The notes: generated by a model from the letters alone, not told the origin. A stretch of 64,000 bases of DNA from Tolypeutes matacus (GCA_026826555.1 JAKSZT010054396.1:19366233-19430232); one strand, 5' to 3'. Counted from the stretch's first letter, positions 47,441 through 59,035 are shown. Translations and numbers: made by a program.

Positions 47441-50109
47441 GTAGGTGGTGAGAAGGGGGATAAGGATAAATATGAAAACCCTGGTGACCGAACCCTGATG
47501 TCGTCTTTATTTCAAAAGAAAAGACAGACCTTCCATAAAAGAGGGGATGTTTTCCTGCCTAGATTCTACAGTTTCTGTCCTTGCATTTAAATCGATTACC
47601 AGAAAGAAAAAAAAAAAAAGAAAAGAAAAGACAGAACTCAGAGGCACCATCCTCTTGTTGTGTTTGCAAGCTGTTGACAGAACCTGGAAAGGTGAAGAGT
47701 TTGCAACAGACTTGTCAGAGTTTTTGTTTTATGGAAACTGACAGAGCCTACAGGCTGAGGGGCTAATTTTAATAGAAATAAGCTGGGTGGGTTTGTTAAT
47801 TTTCTTCATTCCTTCGATGCCCTGTCTGCATAGCGTGAAGGTGCTTTGATGTGACTAGGAGAACAGAAGGATATTTTGTGCATAGCCGACCATGAGAGGA
47901 ATGCTGGTTTTGCTATAAGGAAGCAAAGGAAGTTGACAGGTGAGCTGTGTGGAAGGGAAAGACTAGAACATGCATTGTGTGGCTTTTCCCACCTTCCCAA
48001 ATGCAACCTTGTTTAAGATTCATCTTTCTTCTAGCAGAGAATTAACTTTTATGAATTCAGGGTGTTCATAGTTCCCAAGGAAATTAAACAAATCGGCAAA
48101 TTATTTTGTAGTTGGCATAGTAAATACCAGAGGAGAGGAAGAAAGCCCCTCCTCCTCCCTCAGGTTCATTGAATTTTTTGTGTTCCCGTTTGGATCCATA
48201 AAACGCGTGGTGCTTGCAGAGGGCCATTTCAGTCCAAGTGGCAGGACACATTCAGTGCGTGTAAATGGACGGGCTGGGGATGGCCTCTCCCCTGCATGCA
48301 AATGGCCCTGGGGTTGCCTGTTTGTGGAGTTCTTTGTCTACTACTGGCCACAATATCTGGGATCTGCTCGGAGGGAGCCAGTTGCCAGGCCAGTGCAAAC
48401 GCCATGGGAATTAGAATGGCGTCCCCAGCTGGCTGCACACACTGTCTTTGGGTCTTTGAGATCCCCCAGCAGTGGCCGGCAGCGTCTTTGTAGTATTAGA
48501 GCCAGACAGCCAGGAAGGTGCTGGGGCGCACAGCCGCCTTGCCGGCCGTTCTTGTGTGGTGTCTGTGGGGGTGTTGGTGCTGCACGGTCAGCTCAGGGTG
48601 GGAGGAGGGCTGGCCTGGCTCTGCTTCTGGGAGCATCGCCTTCCTTGTGAGGTCACGGAGAAGCCGCTCAACCCTGTGCCTTCTCAGTTCCTAAACCTGG
48701 AAAGTGGAAGGCATAACACCTTCAGCCCTCAATCTGCCAGGATTAAGGGAGGGAGGAGGAGCAAAAGAGGGTCTGGATAACCCCAAGTTCATGTCCAGTT
48801 AACCCTTAATCCCCTGAGTGCCGATCACCCTTGTAATCACAGTTACTGTCCACCCCACCTGTCCCACTGCCTTCTGGCACTGCCCAGTTCCTCGGCCCCA
48901 TGGTGCTTCCCCCATGGTTAGCCAGCATACTGCTAACTCCTCCTAGATGCTCCAGGGCGGGCTGTGCTGGAGTTACTACCTAGAACCAGTGGAAGGACTG
49001 AAGGGGAGATGTGAGGGTGCCTGAGTAAAGACATGAATTATGCAGCTCTCTTTCTGCCAAGCATAGTGTAGGCACTCAATAATTTGTGTCTAGCGTTTGC
49101 TCCACCAAGCATTCAAAATTAAGAGACATTCAGGTTTAAAGTACAGAATAATTCTTAAATAGAGACTGAGGCTTAGAAAAGTTTGGCAGTTCCTCTTAGA
49201 AAAGCATCCAGCCCATTAACGGGGACGGATCTGATTTTGTAAAATACTGTTTGTAGGGAAGAGAATGATCTTTCACAAAAAGGTTGAAAGGAGTATTTCA
49301 GATTAAAAGGAAAAAAAAGTCGGAGCATCTTTCAGGATGGGAGGTAACACTAGAGAGGCAGGGGCCTGGTGATTATGGAGATTAAGCACCAAGGCTTAGG
49401 ATATCTGAACAGAACGAGGAAGTTGTGGGTACAGAGAAGAAGAATGTAGATTAGTGCTCCAGCAAGAAAACAAAAACGTGCTTTTGACAGTAGGAGCCAT
49501 ATAAAAGGGAAATTGGATATCAAAGTATGTTTTAAGAAGAGCTTGGAATGTCAGGGGAATGGAGCAGAGGGAATACAGAGCAAAATCTAAAAGCTCCCGA
49601 GGCCAGAGGTCCACAGCTGTGGCCCTGACGGTTGGGGCAGCCAAGGCCAGGATTCACAGTGGGAAGCAGGGCTTTTACTTTGTTATTGTAAAGGAAGGAT
49701 GTTTATAGGCCACTCAAGGAAAAGGAGAGATGAGATTTCACTGTCTGTGTGACATTTTGTAGCCCAGTCATTGGCAATGCTGAGTGTGTCATGGTAGTAG
49801 AGTTGAGGAGGGGGCTTCTCTAGTGGAAGAGTGGACATCTACATCCTGTCTGATGTCAGTTGCCAAAGAGGAGTGCATGGGTTCTCTCCGTCATCCACTT
49901 CCTTCAGTACTCCTGGGACAAGGGCTGGTTGAAATGGATATGCAGCCTGCGCCAGATCTAGGATTCAAGGGGGCCATCCCCCGGAGCTTGTTATTGTGTG
50001 TTCTAACTAAAGCTTCTACCCTGGGGTGTGTGCCTCAAATATGTTTTGGGAGATAGGCCTACTCTCACTGCTTCTGTTAGTCCAGGTTAGCTTTAAGCAT
50101 GCATGAACC
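47441..50109. other. Unique DNA with a GC-rich patch and an A-tailed insertion
   Basis: 47514-47635 is an A-tailed segment between exact direct repeats (listed separately). 48170-48780 is the most GC- and CpG-rich part of the window and contains an octamer ATGCAAAT at 48296-48303. The plus frame at 48180-48650 (156 codons) is explained by that composition and has no recognisable domain. The remainder to 50109 shows nothing clear. Confidence 0.45.
47529..47620 (+). mobile_element. Short A-tailed insertion of unknown origin
   Basis: About 75 bases of unrecognised sequence plus a run of A's are bracketed by exact direct repeats AAAAGAAAAGACAGA (47514-47528 and 47621-47635). This is the structure left by L1-type retrotransposition of a 5'-truncated RNA. 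The body matches no SINE or LINE that I know. Because the repeats are A-rich, chance expansion of the tract is an alternative, though the shared GACAGA argues against it. Confidence 0.5.
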
Positions 50110-50850
50110 CATAGACACACAGCTGCGCCTCTACTTTATTCCCAGTTCTAATCTATCGCCAAATCCCTGGGTATTTCTTCCAATGTACATTCAATACCTA
50201 TCCACTGTTCTCACCCTGGTCCTAGTCCTGGCCCCACTGATTTCCAGGGGTCCTCTAGCCCCCTCTTGCTTTTGGTCTTACTCCCCACCTTTTCCTTCAC
50301 CACCACAGAGCAGGAAGACATGTTCTTTTTGCAATACAGATCTGATCCTGTCATTCTCTTGCTTGGTAGCTTTCTTTTGCCCTTAGGACAAAATTTAAAA
50401 CCCTTAACCAAATTTACAAAGCCTGGCATGATTTGGCTCCTGGTAGTCCCTGCACAGTCACTGCTAAAGTTCTAACCACATTGACCTATCAGTTTCTTGA
50501 ATGCATCAAGCTGTTTCCTACCTCAGGGCCTTTGCACATGCTGTTCCCACACCCTAGATAGCTTTGTCTTCTCATTCTTTCCCTGGAATATTCCTATTCA
50601 TTAGTCTAGTCTCAAAGTAAACAATCCCTTCTTCAGTTTATTATGGCTTCTCATTACTCTCTTTATTTTTCTCTCATTTGCTTTATCACAATTTGCGATT
50701 AGATATTCATTTGTGTGATTGCTTCTTCAGTGTCTGTCTTCTCCATTAGCCATAAGCATCCTCCTAACAGGAGGGACCAGGTCAGAGTTGTTCATCTTGA
50801 TGTCTCCAGGATGCTTTAAATATTGATTGAATGAAAAGAATGAATGATTA
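50110..50850 (+). repeat. L2 LINE, long 3' portion
   Basis: 'GCAATACAGATCTGATCCTGTC...CCTTAGGACAAAATTTAAAACCC...GCCTGGCATGATTTGGCTCC...TACCTCAGGGCCTTTGCAC...CCCTGGAATATTCC...GAGGGACCAGGTCAGAG...TTGATTGAATGAAAAGAATG' is L2 ORF2 end and 3' UTR in order. At about 740 bp it is the best L2 copy here. Open frames over it are decayed and not functional. Confidence 0.9.
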
Positions 50851-50929
50851 GATGTTTAAATTATAGCAGTTTCTGTGTCCCTGTTTATGCTTCCATTTGG
50901 GAGGTTTTGAGCTGTTATTCTTTAATTAT

Positions 50930-51110
50930 TTACTTAATTTGGTCATTCTGCAAACATTTAATGACTGGTTAGTATGAGCAAATCAAGAGTAAGTTACATT
51001 TCCTATCTTCAGGGAGATTCTGTGGAAAGAGATAGTTTCATAAACCAATATTCCATACAGTGGAATAAGTGTTATAATAAAGTTACAGACAAGGTGAACT
51101 GTGTGCACAG
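50930..51110 (+). repeat. Ancient mammalian interspersed repeat, unnamed
   Basis: 'TGCAAACATTTAATGACTGG...TTTCCTATCTTCAGGGAGATTC...AAGTGTTATAATAAAGTTAC' is a decayed start of the family seen at 43430 and 55610. Confidence 0.4.
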
Positions 51111-53034
51111 TCTCTTGTGCTGGTTCCAGGTAGGTTATTAAGGCTAATTTTCCAAAAGTAAAGCTGGTAAGAATCAATATACCAGGGACCTGATTAACCA
51201 TTCCCAAATCTCATCACAAAGCCATTAACCTCAAGTGTAAGGTGTATAAGATAAGCTGTGATCTGGTTAATTGTAACAGGAGGGCATGCTGTGTTGACAG
51301 ATAATGTGGTAGCTGATAAGGAATATTGAAAACCAGAGCCTCACAGTAGGAACATGCCATGGCTTCCTCACTGTTGGGGGAAGTGGGAGCTCTCATTCCA
51401 AATCAATGGTCCCAGGTCTTCAGATAAAAGTACCCCTAGAGGGGAGAAGGGCAAACTCTTCTGCTTCTTTCGCTTAGAAGAGCCCCAGTTCTTCCAGCTT
51501 TCAATATGCTATTATAAATTGGGAGATTACACTAAAAACTGACCACTCATAACCAGGTAGTGGTAGGGAGAGGAAGGGGGGGGTAACTTCTAGCTCTTTT
51601 GAATTCTGTTCCTGTAATTTAAGATGACTGACCACTTTAATGGGTTTAGTAATTCAAGCTAGTTTCTGAGTTTTAAAATTATGTATGACAAGAGATCATT
51701 TATGTGCTGAACCCAAGTTTACTATTTCTAGAACTGTCTCCAATAATTCTAGAAAGTTGACCTTTAGATAGCTACTCTGAGTGTGTGCTACAAACAAGTT
51801 TCATTCACCTAAGGGTAGAAGGGTTTGAACTATATTTCCTGACTTGGTGAGTGTTTCATGATAATCTAGTTCCAGCCCATTAACTTCATTCCTCAAAACA
51901 CAGGTTTTAAGAGTGTTCTGCTGAAATGGAATCAATTCAACTTGCTGGAAATAAAAGTATTCAGAGCTGAACATGGTACACAATCTTGATGAAAAAAAAT
52001 TTTTTGTAGGAGTGTGGGATGTGTGTGTGAGTATACACAAATGCTTGCTTTGTTTCTGAGGTCATAACATTTTATAATTAACAGCCAATATGTGATCAAC
52101 AGCCTAATGTCCTATAACTGCGAAGAATGCCTGTGAAATGTGAGCCTTCCTTCCCATTCTCCCATGTCTTTCCTAACCTAACTAGAAAATTAAATATTTA
52201 AGAAAGCTGTCTCCCTCCCCTACTGGGTATTTAGTGGGGGACCAGATAGACTGCCCTTTTGGAGACACTTGTTACTCACAGATACAGAGACATCTGCCCA
52301 TGTATAGATATATTTATGTAAAATGATTTTGCCCAAACCCTGCACTGAAATTTGTGAACCGGAATCCACGTCAATGAATTCCATATTGTAGGGTGTGGGC
52401 TCTTTGAAGGAACGTCTGTCACTCCCATTTCAATTAGAGTAAACAGGCAGCCGTGATCAGTCACTGGGGTAAACCACAAGTAGGTATGTTTTTGATTCTT
52501 TGATACCTTTGTAAAACCAACACTATATGAAAGGTACATTTTCCCCATAGATGTTTCAGTTTAATTGCTTCTTCCAGGTTAAAAATGGCCCCATTTCTGG
52601 GTCTCTGATGATGACTTTTCATTCTCTGCCGTAAACGAACCTAATTTATAAATGAAAAATTTCACTGAAGCATATGTTGCCTGCAAGGGAATTTTAGCCC
52701 TGAACTTTGGAAGTGTTCAGTAGAACACACAACTGCATTTTAAACAAAAGACTTATGATCTTAATTCACAGTTAAAATAAAGATTGCTGCTAAGTGGTAC
52801 TTATTATTTTTAAAAGTATAGACATTCCAGTAACAGTAGTCAAGAGGAGTTAAGTTTGGTTTAAAGCAAAGCAAATGAGGAGTAGTTGTCAAAACTTGCT
52901 TAGCATTTCCTGTTTGTAGGGTGTGTTTTTCCTCAAATCACATCACATTCCCTCATTGATACATTTCACTGATGGTGTTTCTAGCTCATTGGAGACTGGA
53001 AGTCCTTTACAACTTGGTGTCAAGATTAGGAGTA
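51111..53034. other. Unique DNA, no gene
   Basis: No repeat or exon was recognised. Minus frames at 51801-52040 and 52276-52548 lack domains. Confidence 0.5.
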
Positions 53035-53470
53035 GGGAAACAGATGTGGATCAAGAGATTGGGTTCCCGTCTACCATATAGGAGGTCCAGTGTTCGATTC
53101 CCGGGGCCTCCTAGTGAAAGGCAAGCTGGCCCATGCGGCTAGCTGACCCACGTGGAGTGTTGGCCCACACAGGAGTGCTGGCCCGCACAGGAGAACTGGC
53201 CTGCGTGGAGAGCTGGCGCAGCAAGATGACGCAACAAAAAGAGACACAGAGGACAGACAATAAGAGACGCAGCAGACCAGAGAGCTGAGGTGGCACAAAG
53301 AGATTGAGCGCTTCTCTCCACACTGGAAGGTCCCAGAATCGATTTCCGGTGCCACCTAAAGAGATGACAAGCAGACATAGAAGAACACAAAGAGAGCAGA
53401 CAGCAAGCACAAAACAATGGGGGGCGGGGAGGAGGAATAAATAAATAAAATAAATCTTTGGGAAAAAAAA
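53035..53470 (+). mobile_element. Full-length dimeric DAS-type SINE
   Basis: The first tRNA-like unit (ACAGATGTGGATCAAGAG to GTTCGATTCCCGGGGCC) is followed by tandem 'GGAGTGYTGGCCCRCACAGG' modules at about 53153-53220. Then come 'GCAAGATGACGCAACAAAAAGAG', a second tRNA-like unit ending 'CCAGAATCGATTTCCGGTGCC', a GC-rich run and an (AAAT)n/A tail. The flanks TTAGGAGTAG / ATAGGTGTAG are only a weak duplication. Three long minus-strand frames over it are by-products. Confidence 0.93.
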
Positions 53471-53494
53471 CAATAGGTGTAGCAGTTCTCTTCT

Positions 53495-53690
53495 AGCTGG
53501 GGTTTAGTGGAAGGACATAGGATTTAGACCTGGGAGAGGACTCTGTTCAAGTGTTGGTCCCCACACTTATTAACTGAGACTACGGAGAAGGTTCTTTGCC
53601 TTCAGCATCAGTTTTCTCAACCATGAAGTAGAAATTCAAATGCCAAGACTTTTTTCCTATATGTAAAAGCTGCAAAAGTTCTTTGCAAAT
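53495..53690 (+). repeat. MIR SINE
   Basis: 'GGACATAGGATTTAGACCTGGG...TTCAAGTGTTGGTCCCC...CACTTATTAACTGAG...CATCAGTTTTCTCAACCATGAAG' matches MIR order. The SINE before it appears inserted close to its 5' end. Confidence 0.65.
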
Positions 53691-53800
53691 AAAAGGTAAT
53701 GGTATATCAGACTTAATACTAGTTATTGCCCTTTTGATATAGGGCAGATGGAAGTGGTTTATAGCTCAGATAGATTTGTTTAAATATATATGTATTTTTA

Positions 53801-54189
53801 AAGATTCATTTTATTTATTTCTTTCTCCACCCCCACCTCCATTGTTTTGTGCTCATTGTCTGCTCTCTGTGCCTGTTCGTCGTGTGCTTGTCTTCTTTTT
53901 TTTTTTTTAGGAGGCCCTGGGAACCAAATCCAGGACCTCCCATGTAGGAGGGAGGCACCCAATCACTTGCGCCACCTCCACTCCCTGCTTGTTGGGTCTC
54001 TCATTGTATTTCCTTGTTGTGTCTCTTCATTGGGTCATCTCATTGTGTCAGCTCGCCACGCCAGTCTGTCACGTCAGCTTGCTATCTTGCTATCTTGCTC
54101 ATCTTCTTTTAGGAGGTACCGGGAACCGAACCCAGGACCTCTCATGTGGTAGGCGGGTGCCCAACTGCTTGAGCCCACATCCTCTTCCC
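53801..54189 (-). mobile_element. Dimeric DAS-type SINE variant
   Basis: On minus: head 1 (GGCTCAAGCAGTTGGGCACC, GGTTCGGTTCCCGGTACCTC), a linker with repeated AGATAGCA units, 'GAGACACAACAAGG', then head 2 (GTGGCGCAAGTGATTGGGTG, GGATTTGGTTCCCAGGGCC), an internal 12-base A-run, 'GAAGACAAGC' and the tail. Flanks AAATATATATGTATTTTTA and AAATATATATTTTTAAA suggest a slightly diverged duplication. The linker differs from the copies at 3299 and 53035, pointing to another subfamily. Confidence 0.9.
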
Positions 54190-54269
54190 AAATATATATT
54201 TTTAAACATCCAGGCAAATTACCCAAGGAAAGCTTCTACGTTTGTTGACTCTTTTCTGTGGTAGTTTAG

Positions 54270-54560
54270 AACTTTATTTATTTATTTATTCCAAAGCTAT
54301 TGAGCTTCAACTATGTGCTTAGGCACTGGGGGTAAATGAGTAAACCAGACAAAGCCCCTGGGAGTTTACCCATCAGGCAGAGAGAACATGGCAAGTGTAA
54401 AGCCCTAAGGCCCAGATTAGCTTGGAGGACAGGGTAGCTGCATGGAGGAGAGGGAAGAGGAGGGTGGCTGGCGCTGAGGTGGGAGAAAGGCAAGGTGGGG
54501 AAATGTGGGGCCCTGTAATCTTTGGTAAAAGGTTTGGATTTTATTCCATGTATGTTGCAA
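54270..54560 (+). repeat. Ancient mammalian interspersed repeat, unnamed
   Basis: 'TTGAGCTTCAACTATGTGC...GGCAAGTGTAAAGCCC...TAAGGCCCAGATTAGC...GGGGCCCTGTAATCTTTGG...TTTGGATTTTATTCC' follows the same family as 43430. Confidence 0.6.
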
Positions 54561-54649
54561 ATTCTTTTTATTTGTTTTGCATTCAGAAAGCCCTTTAAAA
54601 TTTAGATACTTAACCAACACACCAGCATGCCAGATAAGCACAGAAGACA

Positions 54650-54955
54650 AGGCAGGTACCTCTCTCTTCTGACTGTCCTGTCTCTGTTTCTGGGACCCTG
54701 CTCAGATCCCACTTCCTCCACAATGTCCTCCCACAGCTTTCCCATTTGGTGCAATTCCTCTACTCCTGTTTGCTTTTTTCCTTTTTATTGTACTTCTCAC
54801 ATTCTGCCTTGTTTAAAAATTTTCCTACCAGGTCTGTTCTGATATGGAAGGAGACTTTGGGATGCCAGGACCTTAAGTTACTTGCTCTTTTTTTTTTTTA
54901 AATGCATATCTGCCTTATATATGGGAGATGCCCAGTAAATATTTATTGAGTTGAA
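54650..54955 (+). repeat. L2 LINE 3' end
   Basis: 'CCACTTCCTCCACAATGTCC...TTATTGTACTTCTCACATTC...GATGCCCAGTAAATATTTATTGAGTTGAA' matches the L2 3' end. Confidence 0.72.
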
Positions 54956-55194
54956 CTAGCTCAAATGCAGATATCAGGCTGAGAGTGGTTTTCTGAAGCA
55001 TTGCACTAGAGAGAGACTGACTTGAGACCATGATGGAAACATCATCAGCACTCACAAAATGGTTTTGTTATTTGTCTTTACTTTTCAAGGAATTGTGGCG
55101 GTCAATTACAGATTATCTCATTTAATACCTAGATTTGATTGAGAGGATTGTTAACCTGGCAACTTTTGAAATTAAATTCCATTTCAAGAGAGAA

Positions 55195-55590
55195 CATTTT
55201 TATCCATTTTTTAAAATTACAAACAATACATACTTAAAAAATTCAAATATTAAAGAAAATACATGAAGTAAAAAAATTAAATCACACTTCCTATCCCAAA
55301 TGTTACCCCCTCTTCAGAGGTAATTGTTGCTACGAATTCCTTGTACATTGTTCCAGAATTTCTCACCTGATGGTCGGTTTCTTTCCCTTTGTCCATGTCA
55401 GTACATAAAGATCTGCCTCATTCTGTTAATGATTGCGTAGTCTTCCATAATGTGGATGTATTATTTACGCTTTCTTCTATTTGAGGGCTAGATTGTTTCC
55501 AAATTCTTGCTATTAACAATGAGCTCGTTGCACATACCACTATACCAGTCAAAGTGGAATTTTGCTGGGTCAAGTATAAACGCATTTTCA
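55195..55590 (-). repeat. L1 LINE 3' UTR fragment
   Basis: 'AATATTAAAGAAAATACATG...AGAGGTAATTGTTGCTACG...AATGTGGATGTATTATTTACG...AACAATGAGCTCGTTGCAC...AGTGGAATTTTGCTGGGTC' is the reverse of an old L1 3' UTR. Confidence 0.72.
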
Positions 55591-55609
55591 TTTTTTTTTT
55601 TAAACATAC

Positions 55610-56040
55610 ATTTTCAGCTGCGTACTGTGTGTCCGGCACTTTGCTTCCATAGTTTTGTTGAAGACATGGAGATGAATTAGGTATCACCCTTGCTTTCAAA
55701 GAGCTCCCGTAGTCTGGGGAGAGGAAAGCTGGCTATATACAAGTCATCGTATACAATGAGTGAGTGCTAGACTAGAGGAATGTGCAAAGTATCGTGTTTA
55801 CATAGTACTCAGCTCTGTTAGTGGGTATGGGGAAAGGCTGGGCCAGGGAGAGGCTAGGCTTTTGAGGCAGATGGGGCTCTGGAGCAGGGCATTCTGGCCC
55901 AAAGACATGGAGATAAAGAAAAGCAGCGTTAGTGGTATGGCCTGGATATAGGATGCTGTGGGAGGGGAGAAGAGGATGAGGTGAGCTGGAAGGGAAGGCC
56001 AGAACCAAATCACAGAAGGCCTTTTATGCTACATTAAGGG
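55610..56040 (+). repeat. Ancient mammalian interspersed repeat, unnamed
   Basis: 'CTGTGTGTCCGGCACTTTGC...TTGCTTTCAAAGAGCTCCC...GTATGGCCTGGATATAGG...GAAGGCCTTTTATGCTAC' is the best-preserved copy here of the unnamed family. Both minus frames over it (55772-56013) are chance. Confidence 0.62.
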
Positions 56041-56105
56041 GCTTCACATCATATCACAACACGTCACATCACAAAATAACGTAACATAAACCTATATGTG
56101 TGTGT

Positions 56106-56106
<1 letters not shown>

Positions 56107-56171
<65 letters not shown>
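56107..56171. repeat. Compound microsatellite (CATA)n(TA)n(CA)n
   Basis: Short CATA units are followed by about 17 TA units (56117-56151) and ten CA units (56152-56171). It is directly preceded by a loosely repetitive TCACATCA-type tract at 56046-56077. Confidence 0.97.
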
Positions 56172-56944
56172 TCTATAAAACCCCTGAGTTAAAAAAAGTT
56201 TGGAGCTTTTCATGAACATCAGTCTGATGCCACTGCAGATATTACAAATATGCAGGAGATGGCTGCATATTCAAATCCATGTCATGATGAGCTGTTTTAG
56301 AAAACAATTCCTGTTATTTCAAAGAAGCCTCACCAAGAAGCCAGTTTACAAGCAGAACTGGCAGTGCTTTACAGCAGGACAGATCCTCGGTTCTGGCCGT
56401 TGGGCACCTGGCTAACATCTTTTCTTCATCTCCCTCCCACCGCCCCTCTCTACCTCTGCATGGAGACTGTGCAGACGGGATGTGCATCTTTTGTGTCTTC
56501 TGCACAGAAACGGATATGACTGTTCCCCAGGGATGTCAGCCTGGCAACCTTTGGAGTGTGAAATCCATTTAACAAGGGATCAGGAAAAGAAAAGTAAAAA
56601 GAATGGGAAAGACTGTTTAGGTGACCGTAGTTTATACAGTTAGCGGCTTTACTTTTTATTTCCTGGAAAGGGTTTGCCAGAAAGACATGTAAGGTAAATT
56701 GTCCTGTGAGGTGCTTATAGAACTGCCACTCTGCCAGCAAGGAACCGCAGATCAGGGCATAAGTACTGTGAATTTAAAGTAGCCTTGGATTAAATTCCTC
56801 AGGTAAGCCTGCTAGTCATGTCTCCCCAGGGAGTATTTATCCAGATGTCCTTCTGGAATGGGACAGGACCGATTTTTAATGACTCTGAACCTCCTTCCCA
56901 AGACACTCTGAGGCTGTTTTGCTGACTGTGGAGGCTCCCTTGTG
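56172..56944. other. Unique DNA, no gene
   Basis: No repeat or exon was recognised. Confidence 0.5.
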
Positions 56945-57095
56945 TGAGCAGCACAGGCAGCTGTGTAAGAGCTTTGGCTCTGACCGCTGCCCTGTCACTC
57001 CCTGTCCCTGGGAGCCTGCACAGGTCAGTTTCCCTACCTATAAAATGGGGATTATACCCTCTCTCACAGGGACTTTGTTGTAACAGGTAATTTGG
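56945..57095 (+). repeat. MIR SINE
   Basis: 'GCTTTGGCTCTGACCGCTGCC...CAGGTCAGTTTCCCTACC...TATAAAATGGGGATTATACC' fits the MIR core. Confidence 0.72.
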
Positions 57096-58734
57096 AGGGA
57101 GAATTTTTTCTCAAGAAAAATCAAGATTTATGGCATTACTATATGCATGTCTAAAATAGCCTCCAGTGCTGTTTGGCTGCCTTTGCCTAAATCTCACTGT
57201 GTCTATAAGTAAGACTCAGACTTTTCTTGTGGACTATGAATTGTTGCTACTAAATGAGCTTGTGAGTCTCTGTCAAAAAACAAAATGCCCTTGGGTTTAC
57301 CACTGCCTTGCTTTGTGGACATATATTGGGATGCTGCATATGGGAATGCACCCAAATTCCGGCTTTTCCTGAGAAGGCTGTAACTCCGTAAGGAACAGTC
57401 GTGCACACAGACCCTCCCCAGTGCCACACACAGGCCTCGGGAACGTCCGACCTGACTCTGCTGCCGTAGGTGTAGGTGTGGGGCTGGGCAAGGCACTGCC
57501 TCTTTGGGGCCACACTTTCCTCCCCTGCAGAAGTCACACCAGCTCTGGGTTCATCCAGAGGAGCCCAGCGTTTGCCACTTTCACTTCTCCCACTTGTGGA
57601 TGAATTTTTGCAGTTTTCCATCCCAGCCCGGGATTCATAATTCGGAACCTCCTGGTGATTACAAAATAGGAGGTGGGAAGGAACAGTCAAGATGCCTTTG
57701 GGACACATCTTAGCATTCTGAGGACCAGGTTTTGGTGTGAAAGGTGGGCCAGTGTGAAAGTTTATCTGATTTTGGTGAGTAGTTTGCGCTCTGGAGGCTC
57801 TTGGATGTTTGGTCAGGGCCTTCAGGGACTGCCTCCAGGGAAGAGGAGGGGACAGAGAATATGGGTCCTGGGGTCCCCAGGCCCCTAACACTCCATCGCA
57901 ACCAAGAATCCTTATTTGTTACCTGTTTTGCCTGCAGAGCTTTGCCTAAGATTTTGTTTAAGGAAAGGGTTTTGCTGCTTATAATAATGAGGAAGTGTTT
58001 AAAACTTCTCGTTTAGGGAGTCTGCGGTTTTGTATCCTTGCACAACCTTGGCAGTGTCTTATCTCATTCTCCACGAAATTGGGACGTGCCCAATTTTTTG
58101 TCACTGGGGCCCAGACTTCAGGCTGAGGTGATACTTGCAGGGTAGCCAGGATTCCAGGATTCCTCAGATGCAGATGCATAGCTGCTAACTTTGTTTAGTT
58201 GTATGCAAAGTCTTCTTTATTAGTAGCTTTATATGTCACTTCCTTTAAAATTGTTAGTACATATTATTAAATGCAGTTTCTTTCCATATTATAAGCCTTT
58301 TAAAAGGAGTTGCGTGTGTGTACATAAATGGTTTTTTTTGTTTTGTTTTGTTTTGTTTTGGCAAACAAATCCCTACTGTGTCTAAAATACGTCTGGGAGC
58401 TGCCTCTTCTGATAATGTTTGCACATCCTGATCTTCCCAACCTCCAGACCCTGAAAGCAGCCCCCGTGCTGGACATTCTATCTTTTCTCTGGACAAACCT
58501 GCCCACTCCCACTCTCCAGATCACCCGAGCAATCTTTTATAAGTGATGATGTGATCAGTGACTCCCTGATTACAGTCTACAGTGAAAGGGCAATCTATTG
58601 ATGCATGCCCTGGATTCTCTAATTCATCCAGGAACCTTATTCAGTGCCCGTGATGATCTGTGCTGGGCAGTGAAGAATCCAGGTTGATACAGAAGAAAGT
58701 ATGGGCCCTCAAGCAACTGCCCTGGCAGATACAG
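57096..58734. other. Unique DNA holding the longest open frame
   Basis: The minus frame at 57250-57891 (213 codons) is the longest in the window. It has no domain or signal peptide that I recognise, and shorter frames overlap it on both strands. A (GTTTT)n tract lies at 58331-58360. I do not call a gene. Confidence 0.4.
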
Positions 58735-59035
58735 TGCCTTCCCCCCGGAATCCTATCTCCCTCTTCTCTGCCTGGTGAAATGTGGGCTCATCTTCAGTAA
58801 TTGACTAAAATAGCACCTCTTGTGGATTCTTCACTTAGGCCAATAGAGCACCTCTTTCTTGTTCTTGAGACCCTTTGCACATATATCTATTCCTTTTTTT
58901 CTACATTAGGATTATTGTAGTTATTTGTCTACTGTGTGGACTGTGTCACTGGAGGGTAGCAACTGGGTCTTATCTGTCATTGTGTCCCAGCATCTTCCCC
59001 AGCCCTGGATACCTTGTAGGTGTTGAAAGAATATT
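58735..59035 (+). repeat. L2 LINE 3' region
   Basis: 'GGACTGTGTCACTGGAGGG...TAGCAACTGGGTCTTATC...TGTCCCAGCATCTTCCCC...TACCTTGTAGGTGTTGAAAG' matches the L2 3' end. Confidence 0.62.

Noticed and set aside
48180..48650. 156-codon plus-strand frame as a gene
   Set aside because: High GC lowers stop frequency. No domain is recognised and other frames overlap.
53071..53473. Three overlapping minus-strand frames of 92-120 codons
   Set aside because: They are antisense products of the dimeric SINE. A similar Ser/Cys/Leu-rich peptide arises from the SINE at 3299.
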